A stretch of DNA of 64,000 bases from CAVPJW01 sp963705525 (GTDB lineage Bacteria; Acidobacteriota; Vicinamibacteria; Vicinamibacterales; CAVPJW01): positions 815,272 through 879,271 of the forward strand of contig CAVPJW010000007.1 of the NCBI GenBank assembly GCA_963705525.1, given 5' to 3'. The position numbers were made by a program, and so were the translations under genes. Positions 1 through 8,852 of this stretch are shown here, one piece after another; positions within the stretch are counted from its first letter, which is position 1; each line of letters starts with the position of its first letter. The notes under the pieces were generated by a model. It made no database searches. It saw only the letters and a list, made by a program, of their open reading frames with translations, and had not been told where the DNA came from.

Positions 1-2
1 TG

Positions 3-1148
3 GTCAGTCCTCCAGGCGACTCGGTCGCCCAGGAGCCCTCGGAGATTCTCGCCGTGCCGTGCGCCGACCTCGCCGCGATGACTCGAGACTGTCCCGAGAT
101 CACGGCGATCCTCGTGCACAAGATGGTCGAGCGCGCGCGGGTCTTCACATCGAGCAGCCTGCAGGACGAGAAGATGGTCTCGCTCGGAAAGCTGTCCGCC
201 GGTCTTGCTCACGAGTTGAACAATCCGGTCTCCGCTATCGCACGAAACGCGGCGCTGCTCGAGGACCGCCTGGAAGACGCCGAACAGGCCACTCGCGCGC
301 TGGGTGCTGCGAGATTGACCGATCCGCAGCTCGCTGCCCTCGATACCGTGCGGGCATCCTGCCTCGCCGCGCATGCGGGCGGCGTGTTGTCTCCGATTCA
401 ACAGGCCGAGCGCGAGGATGCCATCGGCGATTGGCTGGCGAATCACGGCGTCGACGCTTCCATTGCGGCACCGCTTGCGGACACTGCCGTGACAATCGAC
501 GCGCTCGATCAAATAGCCGCTGCCGTAAGCGGACCGCCGCTCGCCGCGGCGCTCCGGTCGGCGGCAGCCGGATGCGCGGTTCGGGGGATCGCCGCGGAGA
601 TGCAGGAGGCCGCGACGCGGATCACCGGCCTGGTCATGGCCATCAAGGGATTCACGCACATGGACCAGGCCAGCGTGGCGGAGCCGGTGGACCTGAAGTC
701 GAGTCTCGCCAACACGGTCGTCGTGCTCAATGCCAAAGCGCGATCGAAATCCGTCGCCGTGACCATCAACGTGCCGCTCGACCTTCCGCGCGTTCGCGGC
801 TTCGTCGGCGAGCTCAACCAGATATGGGCGAATCTCATCGACAATGCGCTCGATGCCGCGCCCCAGGCCGGTCGCGTCGACGTGACCGCGAACTGCGAGC
901 GGCACCGCGTTATCGTCCGCATCGTGGACAACGGTGCGGGCATTCCACCGGGGATTCGCGAGCACCTGTTCGAACCCTTCATCACGAGCAAGCCGGTCGG
1001 CAAAGGCACCGGGATGGGCCTCGACATCGTCCGGCGCCTGATCATTCACAACGACGCCGAGATCGAGTTCGAGTCGGAGCCGGGCCGGACGGAATTCCGC
1101 GTCTCCCTTCCGATCGCCGAAGCCGGGAAGACCGGGGGAACACAGTGA
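3..1148 (+). CDS. Sensor histidine kinase, 5' end outside the window
   Basis: The reading frame is open to the left edge, so the N-terminus is missing; the GTG at 54 is only an internal codon. The first visible residues, before the helix ending at SSLQDEK, resemble the end of a cyclic-nucleotide-binding domain. The H-box is AGLAHELNN, with the phosphoacceptor His at about residue 53 counted from 54. The ATPase domain shows the N-box (NLIDNALDAA), G1 (DNGAGIPPG), F-box (FEPFITSK) and G2 (GKGTGMGLDIV). The stop overlaps the GTG of the next gene by 4 bases, so the two are translationally coupled. It probably phosphorylates the receiver domain of that protein. The kinase call is firm; the sensed signal is unknown. 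Confidence 0.93.
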   Translation, partial: VSPPGDSVAQEPSEILAVPCADLAAMTRDCPEITAILVHKMVERARVFTSSSLQDEKMVSLGKLSAGLAHELNNPVSAIARNAALLEDRLEDAEQATRALGAARLTDPQLAALDTVRASCLAAHAGGVLSPIQQAEREDAIGDWLANHGVDASIAAPLADTAVTIDALDQIAAAVSGPPLAAALRSAAAGCAVRGIAAEMQEAATRITGLVMAIKGFTHMDQASVAEPVDLKSSLANTVVVLNAKARSKSVAVTINVPLDLPRVRGFVGELNQIWANLIDNALDAAPQAGRVDVTANCERHRVIVRIVDNGAGIPPGIREHLFEPFITSKPVGKGTGMGLDIVRRLIIHNDAEIEFESEPGRTEFRVSLPIAEAGKTGGTQ

Positions 1149-2803
1149 TCAAACCCGCGCTCCTTGTCGTGGACGATGATGCGCAAGTGCTCGCGGCGGT
1201 CCGGCGAGATCTCCGCGCGAAGTACTCGGCCACATACACCATCATCAGCGCGACATCGGGCGAAGAGGCACTCGCCACCATTCGCGAGCTCAAAGCGCGA
1301 GGCGACTCGCTGGCCATTCTGATCAGCGACCAACGCATGCCGGGCATGCAGGGCACTGAACTGCTCGCGCAATCCCGTGAGATCTATCCGCTGGCGCGTC
1401 GCGTAATGCTCACCGCGTACTCGGACATCGATGCGGCCATCAAGGCCATCAACGTCGCGCATCTCGATCACTACCTGTCGAAGCCGTGGGATCCGCCAGA
1501 GGAATGCCTGTTCCCGGTGATCGACGATCTGCTCGACGCCTGGCAGGCCGAATATCTCCCGGAGGAAAAGGGGCTGAGGCTGGTTGGTCACCAGTGGTCA
1601 CCTCGATCGCACGCCGTCAAGGATTTTCTCGCGTGCAATCTCATTCCCTATCGCTGGCGGGATGTGGCGCGGGATCCGGACGCGCAAAGACTGCTCGACG
1701 CGGCCGGCATTGGTCCGGGCGAACTCCCGGCGCTGTTCTTCGAAGATGGGTCTGCGCTGCGCAATCCCGATCGACGTCAGGTAGCGGAACGCCTTGGCAA
1801 GCCGCTCACGGCCACGCTCGATCTGTACGATCTCGTGATCGTGGGCGCTGGTCCCGCCGGTCTTGCGGCGGCGGTGTACGGCGCATCAGAGGGCTTGCGG
1901 ACGCTGCTTCTCGATCAACATGCTCCGGGCGGCCAGGCCGGCACCAGTTCAAAAATTGAAAACTATCTGGGGTTTCCCGCCGGCGTGTCCGGCAGCGAAC
2001 TGACTCGGCGCGCCGTGGCGCAGGCAGAGCGGCTTGGGGCGGAACTGCTCGTGCCAATTGAGGTGACTGGCGTGTCCATCGAAGGTGGATACAAGCACCT
2101 GACGCTCAGCGATGGCCGGAAGATCGTTACGAGGACCCTGCTGGCTGCGACCGGAATGGAGTACCGCCAGCACGAGGCACAGGGTGCGGCGACCTATACG
2201 GGTGCGGGTGTCTATTACGGCGCTGCGACGACGGAGGCGCCGGCATTCCGCGACAAGCGTGTTCTCGTGATCGGTGGCGGGAACTCGGCCGGACAGGCCG
2301 CCATGCATCTGTCGCGGTACGCGAAGGACGTGCAGATCGTGGTGCGCCGCGACTCTCTGCAAGACACGATGTCGCATTACCTCATCGAGCAGATCAAAAA
2401 GACGACGAACATAGGGCTCAGAGTCCAGACTCAGCTCGAACGTTACGAAGGGACCGACCGTCTGGAACGCGTCGCGCTCAAGCCGGTGTCGGGCGAATGT
2501 CAGGTGGAGGAGATCGACGCCGTGTTTGTCTTCATCGGCACCAAGCCGCGTAGCGAATGGCTCCCCGATGACGTGCTGCGCGATTCCAAGGGGTTCGTGC
2601 TCACCGGACGGGAGTTGACAGCGGATGCCCGGCACGCGCGCATCTGGAAGGAGCACCGCGAACCCATGCTCCTCGAGACCAGCGTGCCCGGCGTGTTCGC
2701 AGCCGGCGACATTCGCTGCGGTGCCATGAACCGCGTGGCGTCAGCCGTAGGTGAAGGATCGATGGCGGTGCGATTCGTGAACGATTACCTGGCGCTGACG
2801 TGA
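1145..2803 (+). CDS. Response regulator fused to thioredoxin-reductase-like flavoprotein
   Basis: The GTG at 1145 is chosen because it overlaps the kinase stop (GTGA) and begins the receiver domain exactly; the frame is open further upstream only by chance. The product is 552 residues. Residues 1-125 are a receiver (acidic pocket VVDDD, phospho-Asp62 in SDQRMPG, Lys113 in LSKPWD). Residues 145-220 are a thioredoxin-like spacer without CxxC. Residues 228-552 are a low-molecular-weight thioredoxin-reductase fold with an FAD loop (GAGPAG) and an NADPH loop (GGGNSAGQAA). Where true thioredoxin reductases have CxxC, this protein reads AATT (about 360-363), so it should not reduce thioredoxin by the classical mechanism. 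Such fusions recur next to CNMP-histidine kinases; their role is unproven. Confidence 0.93.
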   Translation: MIKPALLVVDDDAQVLAAVRRDLRAKYSATYTIISATSGEEALATIRELKARGDSLAILISDQRMPGMQGTELLAQSREIYPLARRVMLTAYSDIDAAIKAINVAHLDHYLSKPWDPPEECLFPVIDDLLDAWQAEYLPEEKGLRLVGHQWSPRSHAVKDFLACNLIPYRWRDVARDPDAQRLLDAAGIGPGELPALFFEDGSALRNPDRRQVAERLGKPLTATLDLYDLVIVGAGPAGLAAAVYGASEGLRTLLLDQHAPGGQAGTSSKIENYLGFPAGVSGSELTRRAVAQAERLGAELLVPIEVTGVSIEGGYKHLTLSDGRKIVTRTLLAATGMEYRQHEAQGAATYTGAGVYYGAATTEAPAFRDKRVLVIGGGNSAGQAAMHLSRYAKDVQIVVRRDSLQDTMSHYLIEQIKKTTNIGLRVQTQLERYEGTDRLERVALKPVSGECQVEEIDAVFVFIGTKPRSEWLPDDVLRDSKGFVLTGRELTADARHARIWKEHREPMLLETSVPGVFAAGDIRCGAMNRVASAVGEGSMAVRFVNDYLALT

Positions 2804-2879
2804 TCGTCGGCGCGCGCCCGCGGCTGAACCCTCCTAAGATCTGCGCCCGAGACAATACTCTCGTCGCGCCGCACGTGCC

Positions 2880-2912
2880 TTGACAGGCATATGCCTGTTA
2901 AGGCATATATAA
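2880..2912 (+). promoter_or_regulatory. Promoter with overlapping 16-bp palindromic operator for the ArsR gene
   Basis: A TTGACA -35 hexamer lies at 2880-2885. A perfect 16-bp palindrome, ACAGGCATATGCCTGT, spans 2883-2898 and overlaps it. A further half-site, AGGCATA, lies at 2901-2907 within an AT-rich -10-like stretch (GCATATATAA). The GTG start at 2916 follows almost at once, so the transcript may be leaderless. The layout fits an autorepressor site for the ArsR protein encoded directly downstream. Confidence 0.7.
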
Positions 2913-2915
2913 CAC

Positions 2916-3230
2916 GTGCGTGTCGATCCCTTTCCTGTACTGGCCGAGCCGACGCGGCGCCGGATCCTGGATGAACTGCGGGTGTCCGAACGGAGTGTCG
3001 GTGAGCTCGTGGGCAAGCTCGACCTCGCCCAGCCCGCCGTCTCCAAGCATCTGAAGGTGCTGCGCGATTCGGGCTTCGTGTCGTGCGTCACGTCGGCACA
3101 GCAGCGTATCTACCGGATCGAGCCGCGGCCGCTGCGCGACGTCGATGCCTGGCTGCTGCCCTACCGCCGGCTCTGGAAGAAGCACCTCGATCGGCTCGAA
3201 CGACATCTCAACAAACAGGAGCGATCATGA
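2916..3230 (+). CDS. ArsR-family winged-helix transcriptional repressor
   Basis: The product is 104 residues, the usual size for ArsR regulators. The winged-helix core includes LAEPTRRRILDEL near the N-terminus, the recognition helix LAQPAVSKHLKVL and a wing ending in QQRIYRI. There is no metal-binding cysteine box of the arsenic or cadmium type. It belongs to the subgroup encoded beside SRPBCC/AHSA1 proteins. Its stop overlaps the ATG of the next gene (ATGA). The start is GTG 2916, just below the palindromic promoter; no Shine-Dalgarno is visible, in line with a leaderless transcript. Family assignment is firm; the inducer is unknown. Confidence 0.92.
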   Translation: MRVDPFPVLAEPTRRRILDELRVSERSVGELVGKLDLAQPAVSKHLKVLRDSGFVSCVTSAQQRIYRIEPRPLRDVDAWLLPYRRLWKKHLDRLERHLNKQERS

Positions 3231-3790
3231 ATCCGCAGGACTTCGATCCCGGCCCGCTCGCGCATGTCGAACATCGCATGGACGGCCCACGCTCGACCCT
3301 CGTGTTCGTCCGCCGTCTCCGCCACTCGCCCGAACGGGTCTGGGCCGCATTGACCGATCCGGCGCAACTGCGCCAGTGGGCGCCGTTCGACCCGGACCGC
3401 GATCTCGCAACAGCCGGACCGGCGGTCTTCCGCATGACGGATGGCAACACGACCTCGGAGTATCCGGTGACGGTGCGGCGCGCCGTTCCCCCCGCACTCC
3501 TCGAGTACGCCTGGGGTGACGATCTCCTGCGCTGGGAACTCGTCCCCGATGGGGCCGGAACGAGACTCACGCTGAGCCATACCGTCGGCGGCCCCGAGTG
3601 GGTGCCACGTGTGGCGGCGGGCTGGCATATCTGCCTGATCGTGGCGGAGCGTCTGCTCGACGGCCAGCCTATTGGTCCCATTGCCGGCTATGAGGCGAAA
3701 AAGTACGGATGGGAAAAACTCCATGACGCCTACGCGGCGACGTTGGGAATTGAGGGAAAAGGATGGCCCGAAGAGATGCCGAGTGCGTGA
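3227..3790 (+). CDS. SRPBCC (AHSA1-like) ligand-binding protein
   Basis: The product is 187 residues from the ATG at 3227, which overlaps the ArsR stop. The START/SRPBCC helix-grip fold is recognisable from the first strand (TLVFVRRLRHSPERVWAALT), the LRQWAPF segment, and the strand LLRWELVPDGAGTRLTLSH. The C-terminal helix contains GWHICLIVAERLL. ArsR/SRPBCC pairs are common in soil bacteria, and the SRPBCC partner probably binds a small hydrophobic ligand, but no substrate can be read from the sequence. The two genes form a bicistronic unit. Confidence 0.88.
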   Translation: MNPQDFDPGPLAHVEHRMDGPRSTLVFVRRLRHSPERVWAALTDPAQLRQWAPFDPDRDLATAGPAVFRMTDGNTTSEYPVTVRRAVPPALLEYAWGDDLLRWELVPDGAGTRLTLSHTVGGPEWVPRVAAGWHICLIVAERLLDGQPIGPIAGYEAKKYGWEKLHDAYAATLGIEGKGWPEEMPSA

Positions 3791-3833
3791 GGATGCGCGC
3801 GAGATGAGCCGGTGGATCCAGACAGTCGAAGCA

Positions 3834-4298
3834 TCATCGCTGCACCGACACGTCCGACCGGCTCCGTAGTGACAGCACCAGGCCCACGATCATGACCACG
3901 AGGATCGCAAGGTTGATGTAGAAGCCAGGAGGCGACCCGGTCCTCGCGATCGGCTTCACGAACAGAATCCACCTCCTCGCGAGGTGCTCCACCAGGAGCA
4001 GGACGAACACGAGCGGAATCATGGCGCGATAGCGTGCGAGCGCCAGCACACCGAGTACGCTGAACACGAGTTGCGAGAGTCCCCAGATCGCGAAGAGCGC
4101 CACCACCGCCTCCGCACCGCCGGCGCCGAAGCTGTCGAGAGGAATACCATCGGCCGATTGCGCGGCATTCCTTCCATTGAAGATCGCACCCACGGCAATC
4201 CCCGTCTTCAAGAGCACGACCGGTATCAGAAGCCATATCGCGAGGCGGTGACCGCGATAGGTGTTGTCGATAGGTCGAGGCAAGATCTGGCTCGTCAT
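3834..4298 (-). CDS. Small integral membrane protein in the ECF sigma operon
   Basis: The product is 154 residues with four hydrophobic segments (near residues 19-38, 62-90, 93-110 and 126-146) and a basic C-terminus, so it is an inner-membrane protein. No catalytic motif is recognised. Its ATG overlaps the stop of the preceding minus-strand gene by 4 bases. It is the last gene of the unit that starts with the ECF sigma factor at 5297, and runs convergently with the SRPBCC gene. It may be part of a signal-sensing set for that sigma factor, but this is inference from position only. Confidence 0.72.
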   Translation of the reverse strand: MTSQILPRPIDNTYRGHRLAIWLLIPVVLLKTGIAVGAIFNGRNAAQSADGIPLDSFGAGGAEAVVALFAIWGLSQLVFSVLGVLALARYRAMIPLVFVLLLVEHLARRWILFVKPIARTGSPPGFYINLAILVVMIVGLVLSLRSRSDVSVQR

Positions 4299-4657
4299 TG
4301 CGCCTTGCCCTCGCTGGCGGATGGGTCGAAACCGCAGCGTTCGCGCACGCGCTGCCGGAATCGCTCCCGCTCCTCAGGGGTCATGTGTTCCAGGCGATCG
4401 GCCACCCGATCGGCAATGCGGTCGGTCATCCGCCCGCGGCAATTGGATCGATAGGAACGATTGTGCCCGAATCCACCGAAAAGGATCCGGCATAGTGCCA
4501 GAAGGCCAAACGCCTGCCAGAAGGTAATCTCCTTCCAGCCGAACAGCGGCGGCAGCAGCCAGTTCCACAAGAGCTTCACGACTTCGCCGCCGATGAAGGT
4601 GAACAGCACTATCCCCAGAATCGCCAACGGCGCGATGAACATCCATCTCCATCTCAT
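4295..4657 (-). CDS. Small membrane protein with a charged cytoplasmic tail, ECF sigma operon
   Basis: The start at 4657 is chosen because GAGGAGCTC precedes it and the hydrophobic helix begins at once (MRWRWMFIAPLA). The product is about 120 residues: a strong N-terminal transmembrane helix, a second hydrophobic segment containing FWQAFGLLALCRILFGGFG, and a highly charged C-terminal tail (MTPEERERFRQRVRERCG). It starts 10 bp after the sigma factor stop and overlaps the next gene. There is no zinc-finger or recognisable anti-sigma domain, although the charged tail could contact the sigma factor. Function unknown. Confidence 0.72.
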   Translation of the reverse strand: MRWRWMFIAPLAILGIVLFTFIGGEVVKLLWNWLLPPLFGWKEITFWQAFGLLALCRILFGGFGHNRSYRSNCRGRMTDRIADRVADRLEHMTPEERERFRQRVRERCGFDPSASEGKAQ

Positions 4658-4667
4658 ATTGAGCTCC

Positions 4668-5297
4668 TCATGCCTTCGTAAAGTCGTCATAGATGTCCTG
4701 CAATCGCGTGCGCAGATGCCGCACCGCATAGCGTTTGCGCGACAGCAGTGTGTTCACGCTCACGCCAGTCTCGGCGGCCATCTCCTTGAAGCCGCGCCCT
4801 TCCAGCTCGTGCGCGACGAACACCGCCCGCTGCTCTTCCGGCAACTCATGGATCGCGTGCACGAGTTCATCGAGAAGCACGCGTCTGGCGTAGAGCGCCT
4901 CCGGGCCGGCCGCGCGTGACGGCAGCAGGTCTTCCCACTGCAGCCGTTCGTCGTCTTTGTCCGCGCCGGTGACATCGCTGAGGCTCCCCAGCTTCTTCCG
5001 GCGGAAGAGATCGGTGATGCGATTGCGCGCCACCCGGAACAGCCAGCCGGTGACGTGCTCGATCGGCATCAGCAGGCGGTTCGCTTCCAACAACGCGTAG
5101 AAGACGTCCTGCAGAATGTCTTCGGCGTCCAGCGGATCGGGCACGCGCCTGCGAATGAAGTTGCGCAGCCGGGACTGCTCCCGCTCGACCACCTCAGAAA
5201 TCCGCTGGTCCTGTTCGAGTGCCATCCGCTCCAGTTTCGCCTGCCTTCGCGCGACGTCGTCTGGGCGCGCTCCGGCGAGCCAGGCCGCGTCCTTCAT
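4668..5297 (-). CDS. ECF-type RNA polymerase sigma factor
   Basis: The product is 209 residues. Sigma region 2 contains the -10-reading segment DAEDILQDVFYALLEA and the helix VTGWLFRVARNRITDLFRR. Region 4 contains LPEEQRAVFVAHELEG followed by the helix-turn-helix FKEMAAETGVSVNTLLSRKRYAVRHLR. It heads a three-gene minus-strand unit with two small membrane proteins. No classical anti-sigma gene is adjacent. A short inverted repeat, TCTAC-GGTT-GTAGA, spans 5297-5310 at the start codon. Family assignment is firm; regulon unknown. Confidence 0.93.
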   Translation of the reverse strand: MKDAAWLAGARPDDVARRQAKLERMALEQDQRISEVVEREQSRLRNFIRRRVPDPLDAEDILQDVFYALLEANRLLMPIEHVTGWLFRVARNRITDLFRRKKLGSLSDVTGADKDDERLQWEDLLPSRAAGPEALYARRVLLDELVHAIHELPEEQRAVFVAHELEGRGFKEMAAETGVSVNTLLSRKRYAVRHLRTRLQDIYDDFTKA

Positions 5298-5463
5298 CTA
5301 CGGTTGTAGACGAATGAGGGGGGCAGAATATTGTAGGGTCGCTAAGTTTCCGAGGCCGTTCGGGTCATTGCTGGTGCGGCCCGCCCGGCGCGCTCTCGAC
5401 AAACAGCGAGCGCTCCGCATATGGTTATGACCGGTTTCGATCGGAAGACTGGAGGCATTCGGC

Positions 5464-6268
5464 ATGCACGTGATTCCGGTGGTTTCCGTTCGGCGCGGCT
5501 TCGCCGCGACGGCACGACGCGACGCCTGGTGGGCGGCGCCGCTCGCGGTGTTCACTCTGTTGACGGTGTTCGTCGTCTACGCGACCTGGGCGGCGTTTCA
5601 GAACGCGCATTACACGTGCGGGCCCCTATCTTTCACCGTTCTACTCGCCAGAGATTTTCGGCGACTCGCCGCACAGCTGGTTCGGCCCGAGGCCAGGCTG
5701 GTGGCCTGCGCTGCTTCCGTTCTCGCCGGCGCTCATCATCCTGCCGTTCCCGGGCCTGTTCCGCTTCACCTGCTACTACTATCGCGGCGCCTATTACAAG
5801 GCGTTCTGGGCCGATCCGCCGGCCTGCGCTGTCGGCGAACCTCGCGCCAGCTATCGCGGCGAGCACTCATTCCCGTTGATCCTGCAGAACGCTCACCGCT
5901 TTTTCATGTGGGTGGCGATCGTCTTCATTGCATTCCTGTCGTACGACGTGTGGCTGGCATTCTGGTTCACGAACACCGCGACCGGGCAGACGGAGTTCGG
6001 GATCGGCCTCGGCACGATCGTTCTGGCGATCAACGTGGTTCTGCTCGCGTGCTACACGTGGGGCTGCCACGTGCTGCGGCATGTGGTCGGGGGACGGCTG
6101 GACGAAGTCTCGAAGTCGCCAGTCTGCGACTACGCGTACGCGTGCGTCAGCGGCTTGAACGGGCGACATCAGTTGTTCGCATGGTGCAGCCTCCTGTCGG
6201 TGATGTCGGCCGATCTCTACGTTCGACTGTGTTCGATGGGTATCCTCACCGACGTGAGGATTCTTTGA
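5464..6268 (+). CDS. sdhC: Succinate dehydrogenase cytochrome b / membrane anchor subunit, one frameshift
   Basis: The N-terminal part reads from ATG 5464 (GGAGG upstream). It continues in the +1 frame after a run of four C at 5623-5626; three C would restore the conserved join HYTCGPYLSPFYSPE. Downstream are several transmembrane helices with the family segments TCYYYRGAYYKAFW, LQNAHRFFMW, YTWGCHVLRH and LYVRLCSMGI. This is the large single-anchor type seen in Actinobacteria and Acidobacteria. It carries haem and quinone sites and docks SdhAB to the membrane. The TGA overlaps the ATG of sdhA. The clean restoration by deleting one base suggests a consensus error, not a dead gene. Confidence 0.87.
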
Positions 6269-8087
6269 TGGGTGTGCCAGAGACCCATACCTACGACGTT
6301 TTGATCAGTCGGCGCCGGAGGGGCCGGTCTTCGCGCGGCCATCGAAGCCGCGTCGGCGGGCGTCTCGGTCGGGCTCATCTGCAAGTCGCTGCTCGGCAAG
6401 GCGCACACCGTGATGGCGGAGGGCGGCATCGCCGCTGCGCTGGCCAACGTCGACGACCGCGACAGCTGGCAGGTGCACTTCGCCGACACCATGCGCGGCG
6501 GACAGTACGTCAACAACTGGCGCATGGCGGAACTGCACGCCAAGGAAGCTCCCGATCGCGTGCGCGAGCTCGAAGCCTGGGGTGCCGTCTTCGATCGCAC
6601 CGGCGACGGGCGGATTCTCCAGCGGAACTTCGGCGGGCACCGCTATCCGCGGCTCGCGCATGTCGGCGACCGCACCGGGCTCGAGCTGATTCGCACGCTT
6701 CAGGATCACACGGTGTATCTCGGCGTCGCCGTGCACATGGAGCACACCGTCATCGATGTTCTGCTCGATGACGGTCACGTCTCAGGCGTCGTCGCCTACG
6801 ACCGCGAGCGCGGCCGCTTCCATGTGTTTGCAGCCAAGACGGTCGTCCTCGCCACAGGCGGGGCGGGACGGGCCTACAAGATCACGAGCAACAGCTGGGA
6901 GGGCACGGGCGACGGCCACGCGCTGGCGTACCGGGCCGGGGCCGAGCTGATCGATATGGAGTTCATGCAGTTCCATCCGACCGGCATGGTGTGGCCGCCC
7001 TCCGTGCGCGGCATCCTCGTGACGGAAGGCGTCCGCGGCGAAGGCGGCGTGCTCAGGAACAGCGAAGGCCGCCGGTTCATGTTCGACGACATTCCGGACA
7101 ACTACCGGCCGCAGACGGCCTCGGATCCCGAGGAAGGCTGGCGCTACACCCAGGGCGACAAGGCTGCCAGACGACCGCCGGAACTCCTGACACGCGATCA
7201 CGTCGCCCGCTGCATCAGGCGCGAGATCAAAGCGGGGCGAGGCAGCCCGCACGGCGGCGTGTTTCTCGATATCGCCTGGATCAAGGAAAAGCTGCCGAAC
7301 GCGGCGGATCACATCCAGCGCAAGCTGCCCGAGCATGTACCACCAGTTCAAGGAGCTGGCGGATATCGACATCACTCAGGAGCCGATGGAAGTGGGCCCG
7401 ACGACGCACTACATCATGGGCGGGATTCGAGTGGACTCCGACACGCAGGAATCGACGATACCGGGTCTGTTCGCTGCGGGCGAGTGCGCCGCGGGCATCA
7501 ATGGAGCCAATCGTCTTGGCGGTAATTCGCTGTCGGACCTGATCGTGTTCGGCAAGCGCGCCGGCGAGTACGCCGCAGCTCACGCAAGGGCGCGTTCAGC
7601 GCCGCGCCTGGACGAAGCGGCCATCGATCGAGCAACCAGGGCCGCGCTGGCGCCATTCGATCGGGGAAGTGCCGGGGAGAATCCCTTCAAGGTGCAGCAG
7701 GACCTGCAGGACACCATGCAGGATCTCGTCGGCATCGTGCGCGTGGACGCCGAGCTGCGGGAAGCGTTGAAGCGGCTCGATCAGCTTGCCGAGCGGGCCG
7801 CGCGCGTCGGCGTCGACGGCCACCGCGAATACCATACGGGCTGGCACGCGGCGCTCGACCTGCGCAATCTCCTGGCGGTGTCGGAAGCCATCACGCGTTC
7901 GGCCATCGAGCGCCGTGAGAGCCGCGGCGGCCACTTCCGCGAAGACTATCCCGACAAAGCAGCCGAATTCGGCAACGTCAACGTCGGCGTCGTTCGCGAT
8001 GCCGCGGGCGCGATGCAGGTCGTCCGTCGGCCGATTCCCGAGATGCCGGCGGAGCTGAAGCGCGTGATCGAGGAACAGAAACAATAA
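6268..8087 (+). CDS. sdhA: Succinate dehydrogenase flavoprotein subunit, two frameshifts
   Basis: The ATG at 6268 overlaps the sdhC stop. Two single-base insertions break the frame. One is an extra A at 6307, restoring the dinucleotide-binding motif VGAGGAGLRAA. The other is one C too many at 7328-7330, restoring KLPSMYHQFKEL. The joined product of about 605 residues shows the covalent-FAD region (KAHTVMAEGGIAAA), the active-site stretch FMQFHPTGM, RGEGGVLRN, the FAD-binding GLFAAGECA and the capping C-terminal helical domain (EYHTGWHAALDLRN). It oxidises succinate to fumarate and passes electrons to SdhB. It is the central gene of the operon. Confidence 0.9.
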
Positions 8088-8835
8088 ATGGCCCAGGCAA
8101 CCTTTCGTCTCTGGCGCGGAGGATCGGACGGACCGGGTTCCTTCGTGGACTACACGCACCGAGATCTCAGACGGCATGGTCGTGCTCGACGCCGTCCATC
8201 GGATTCAGGCCGAGCAGGCGCCGGACCTGGCGTGTCGCTGGAACTGCAAGGCCGGCAAATGCGGCTCGTGCTCGGCCGAAATCAACGGCCGGCCGAAGCT
8301 GATGTGTATGACGCGCCTGAACACGCTCGACCTGGACGATCCCGTGACGGTCGAGCCGATGCGCGCGTTTCCGCTGGTCAAAGATCTGGTGACTGATGTG
8401 TCCTGGAACTTCCGCGCCAAGCCGGGCATCAAGAAGTTCGCGCCCCGCAAACCTGACGAGGCCGACGGCAACTGGCGGATGGCGCAGCGCGACATCGATC
8501 GGGTCCAGGAATTCCGCAAGTGCATCGAATGCTTCCTCTGCCAGGACGTCTGCCACGTCGTCCGCGATCACGGCAAACACGCCGATGGATTCATCGGCCC
8601 GCGGTATTTCGTGTATGCGGCGGCGCTCGAAATGCACCCGCTCGACACCGGCGATCGCCTGAGGGATCTGAAAGACACGCAGGGCCTTGGCTACTGCAAC
8701 ATCACGAAATGCTGCACGACCGTCTGCCCCGAGCACATTCACATTACGGACAATGCCATCATTCCGTTGAAGGAACGGGTCATCGATCGCTTCTATGATC
8801 CCGTCACCAGACTGCTCAGGCTGCTCGGTTCCTGA
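8088..8835 (+). CDS. sdhB: Succinate dehydrogenase iron-sulfur subunit, one frameshift
   Basis: The gene starts with the ATG directly after the sdhA stop. One extra base near 8157 shifts the frame; removing it joins DYT to TEISDGMVVLDAV. The [2Fe-2S] cysteines are in CRWNCKAGKCGSC plus the later LMC. The [4Fe-4S] and [3Fe-4S] ligands are in CIECFLCQDVC and CNITKCCTTVCPEH. It carries electrons from SdhA to the quinone site in SdhC. The length after correction (about 248 residues) fits the family. All three sdh genes carry the same type of break, which argues for a common technical cause. Confidence 0.9.
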
Positions 8836-8852
8836 AGACTGCGAGGGCACTC

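Noticed and set aside
59..1144. Extension of the response-regulator frame upstream through the kinase gene
   Set aside because: The frame is open only by chance; translation there is Arg-rich without motifs, and the kinase frame on the same bases is clearly coding.
5464..6771. A single 435-residue protein spanning sdhC and the start of sdhA
   Set aside because: It is an Arg-rich artefact of reading on after the frameshift; the conserved SdhC and SdhA parts lie in the other frames.
5600..8180. Programmed frameshifting in the sdh operon
   Set aside because: No slippery heptamer or downstream pseudoknot is evident, and four separate events in three genes would be needed; simple base insertions explain all.
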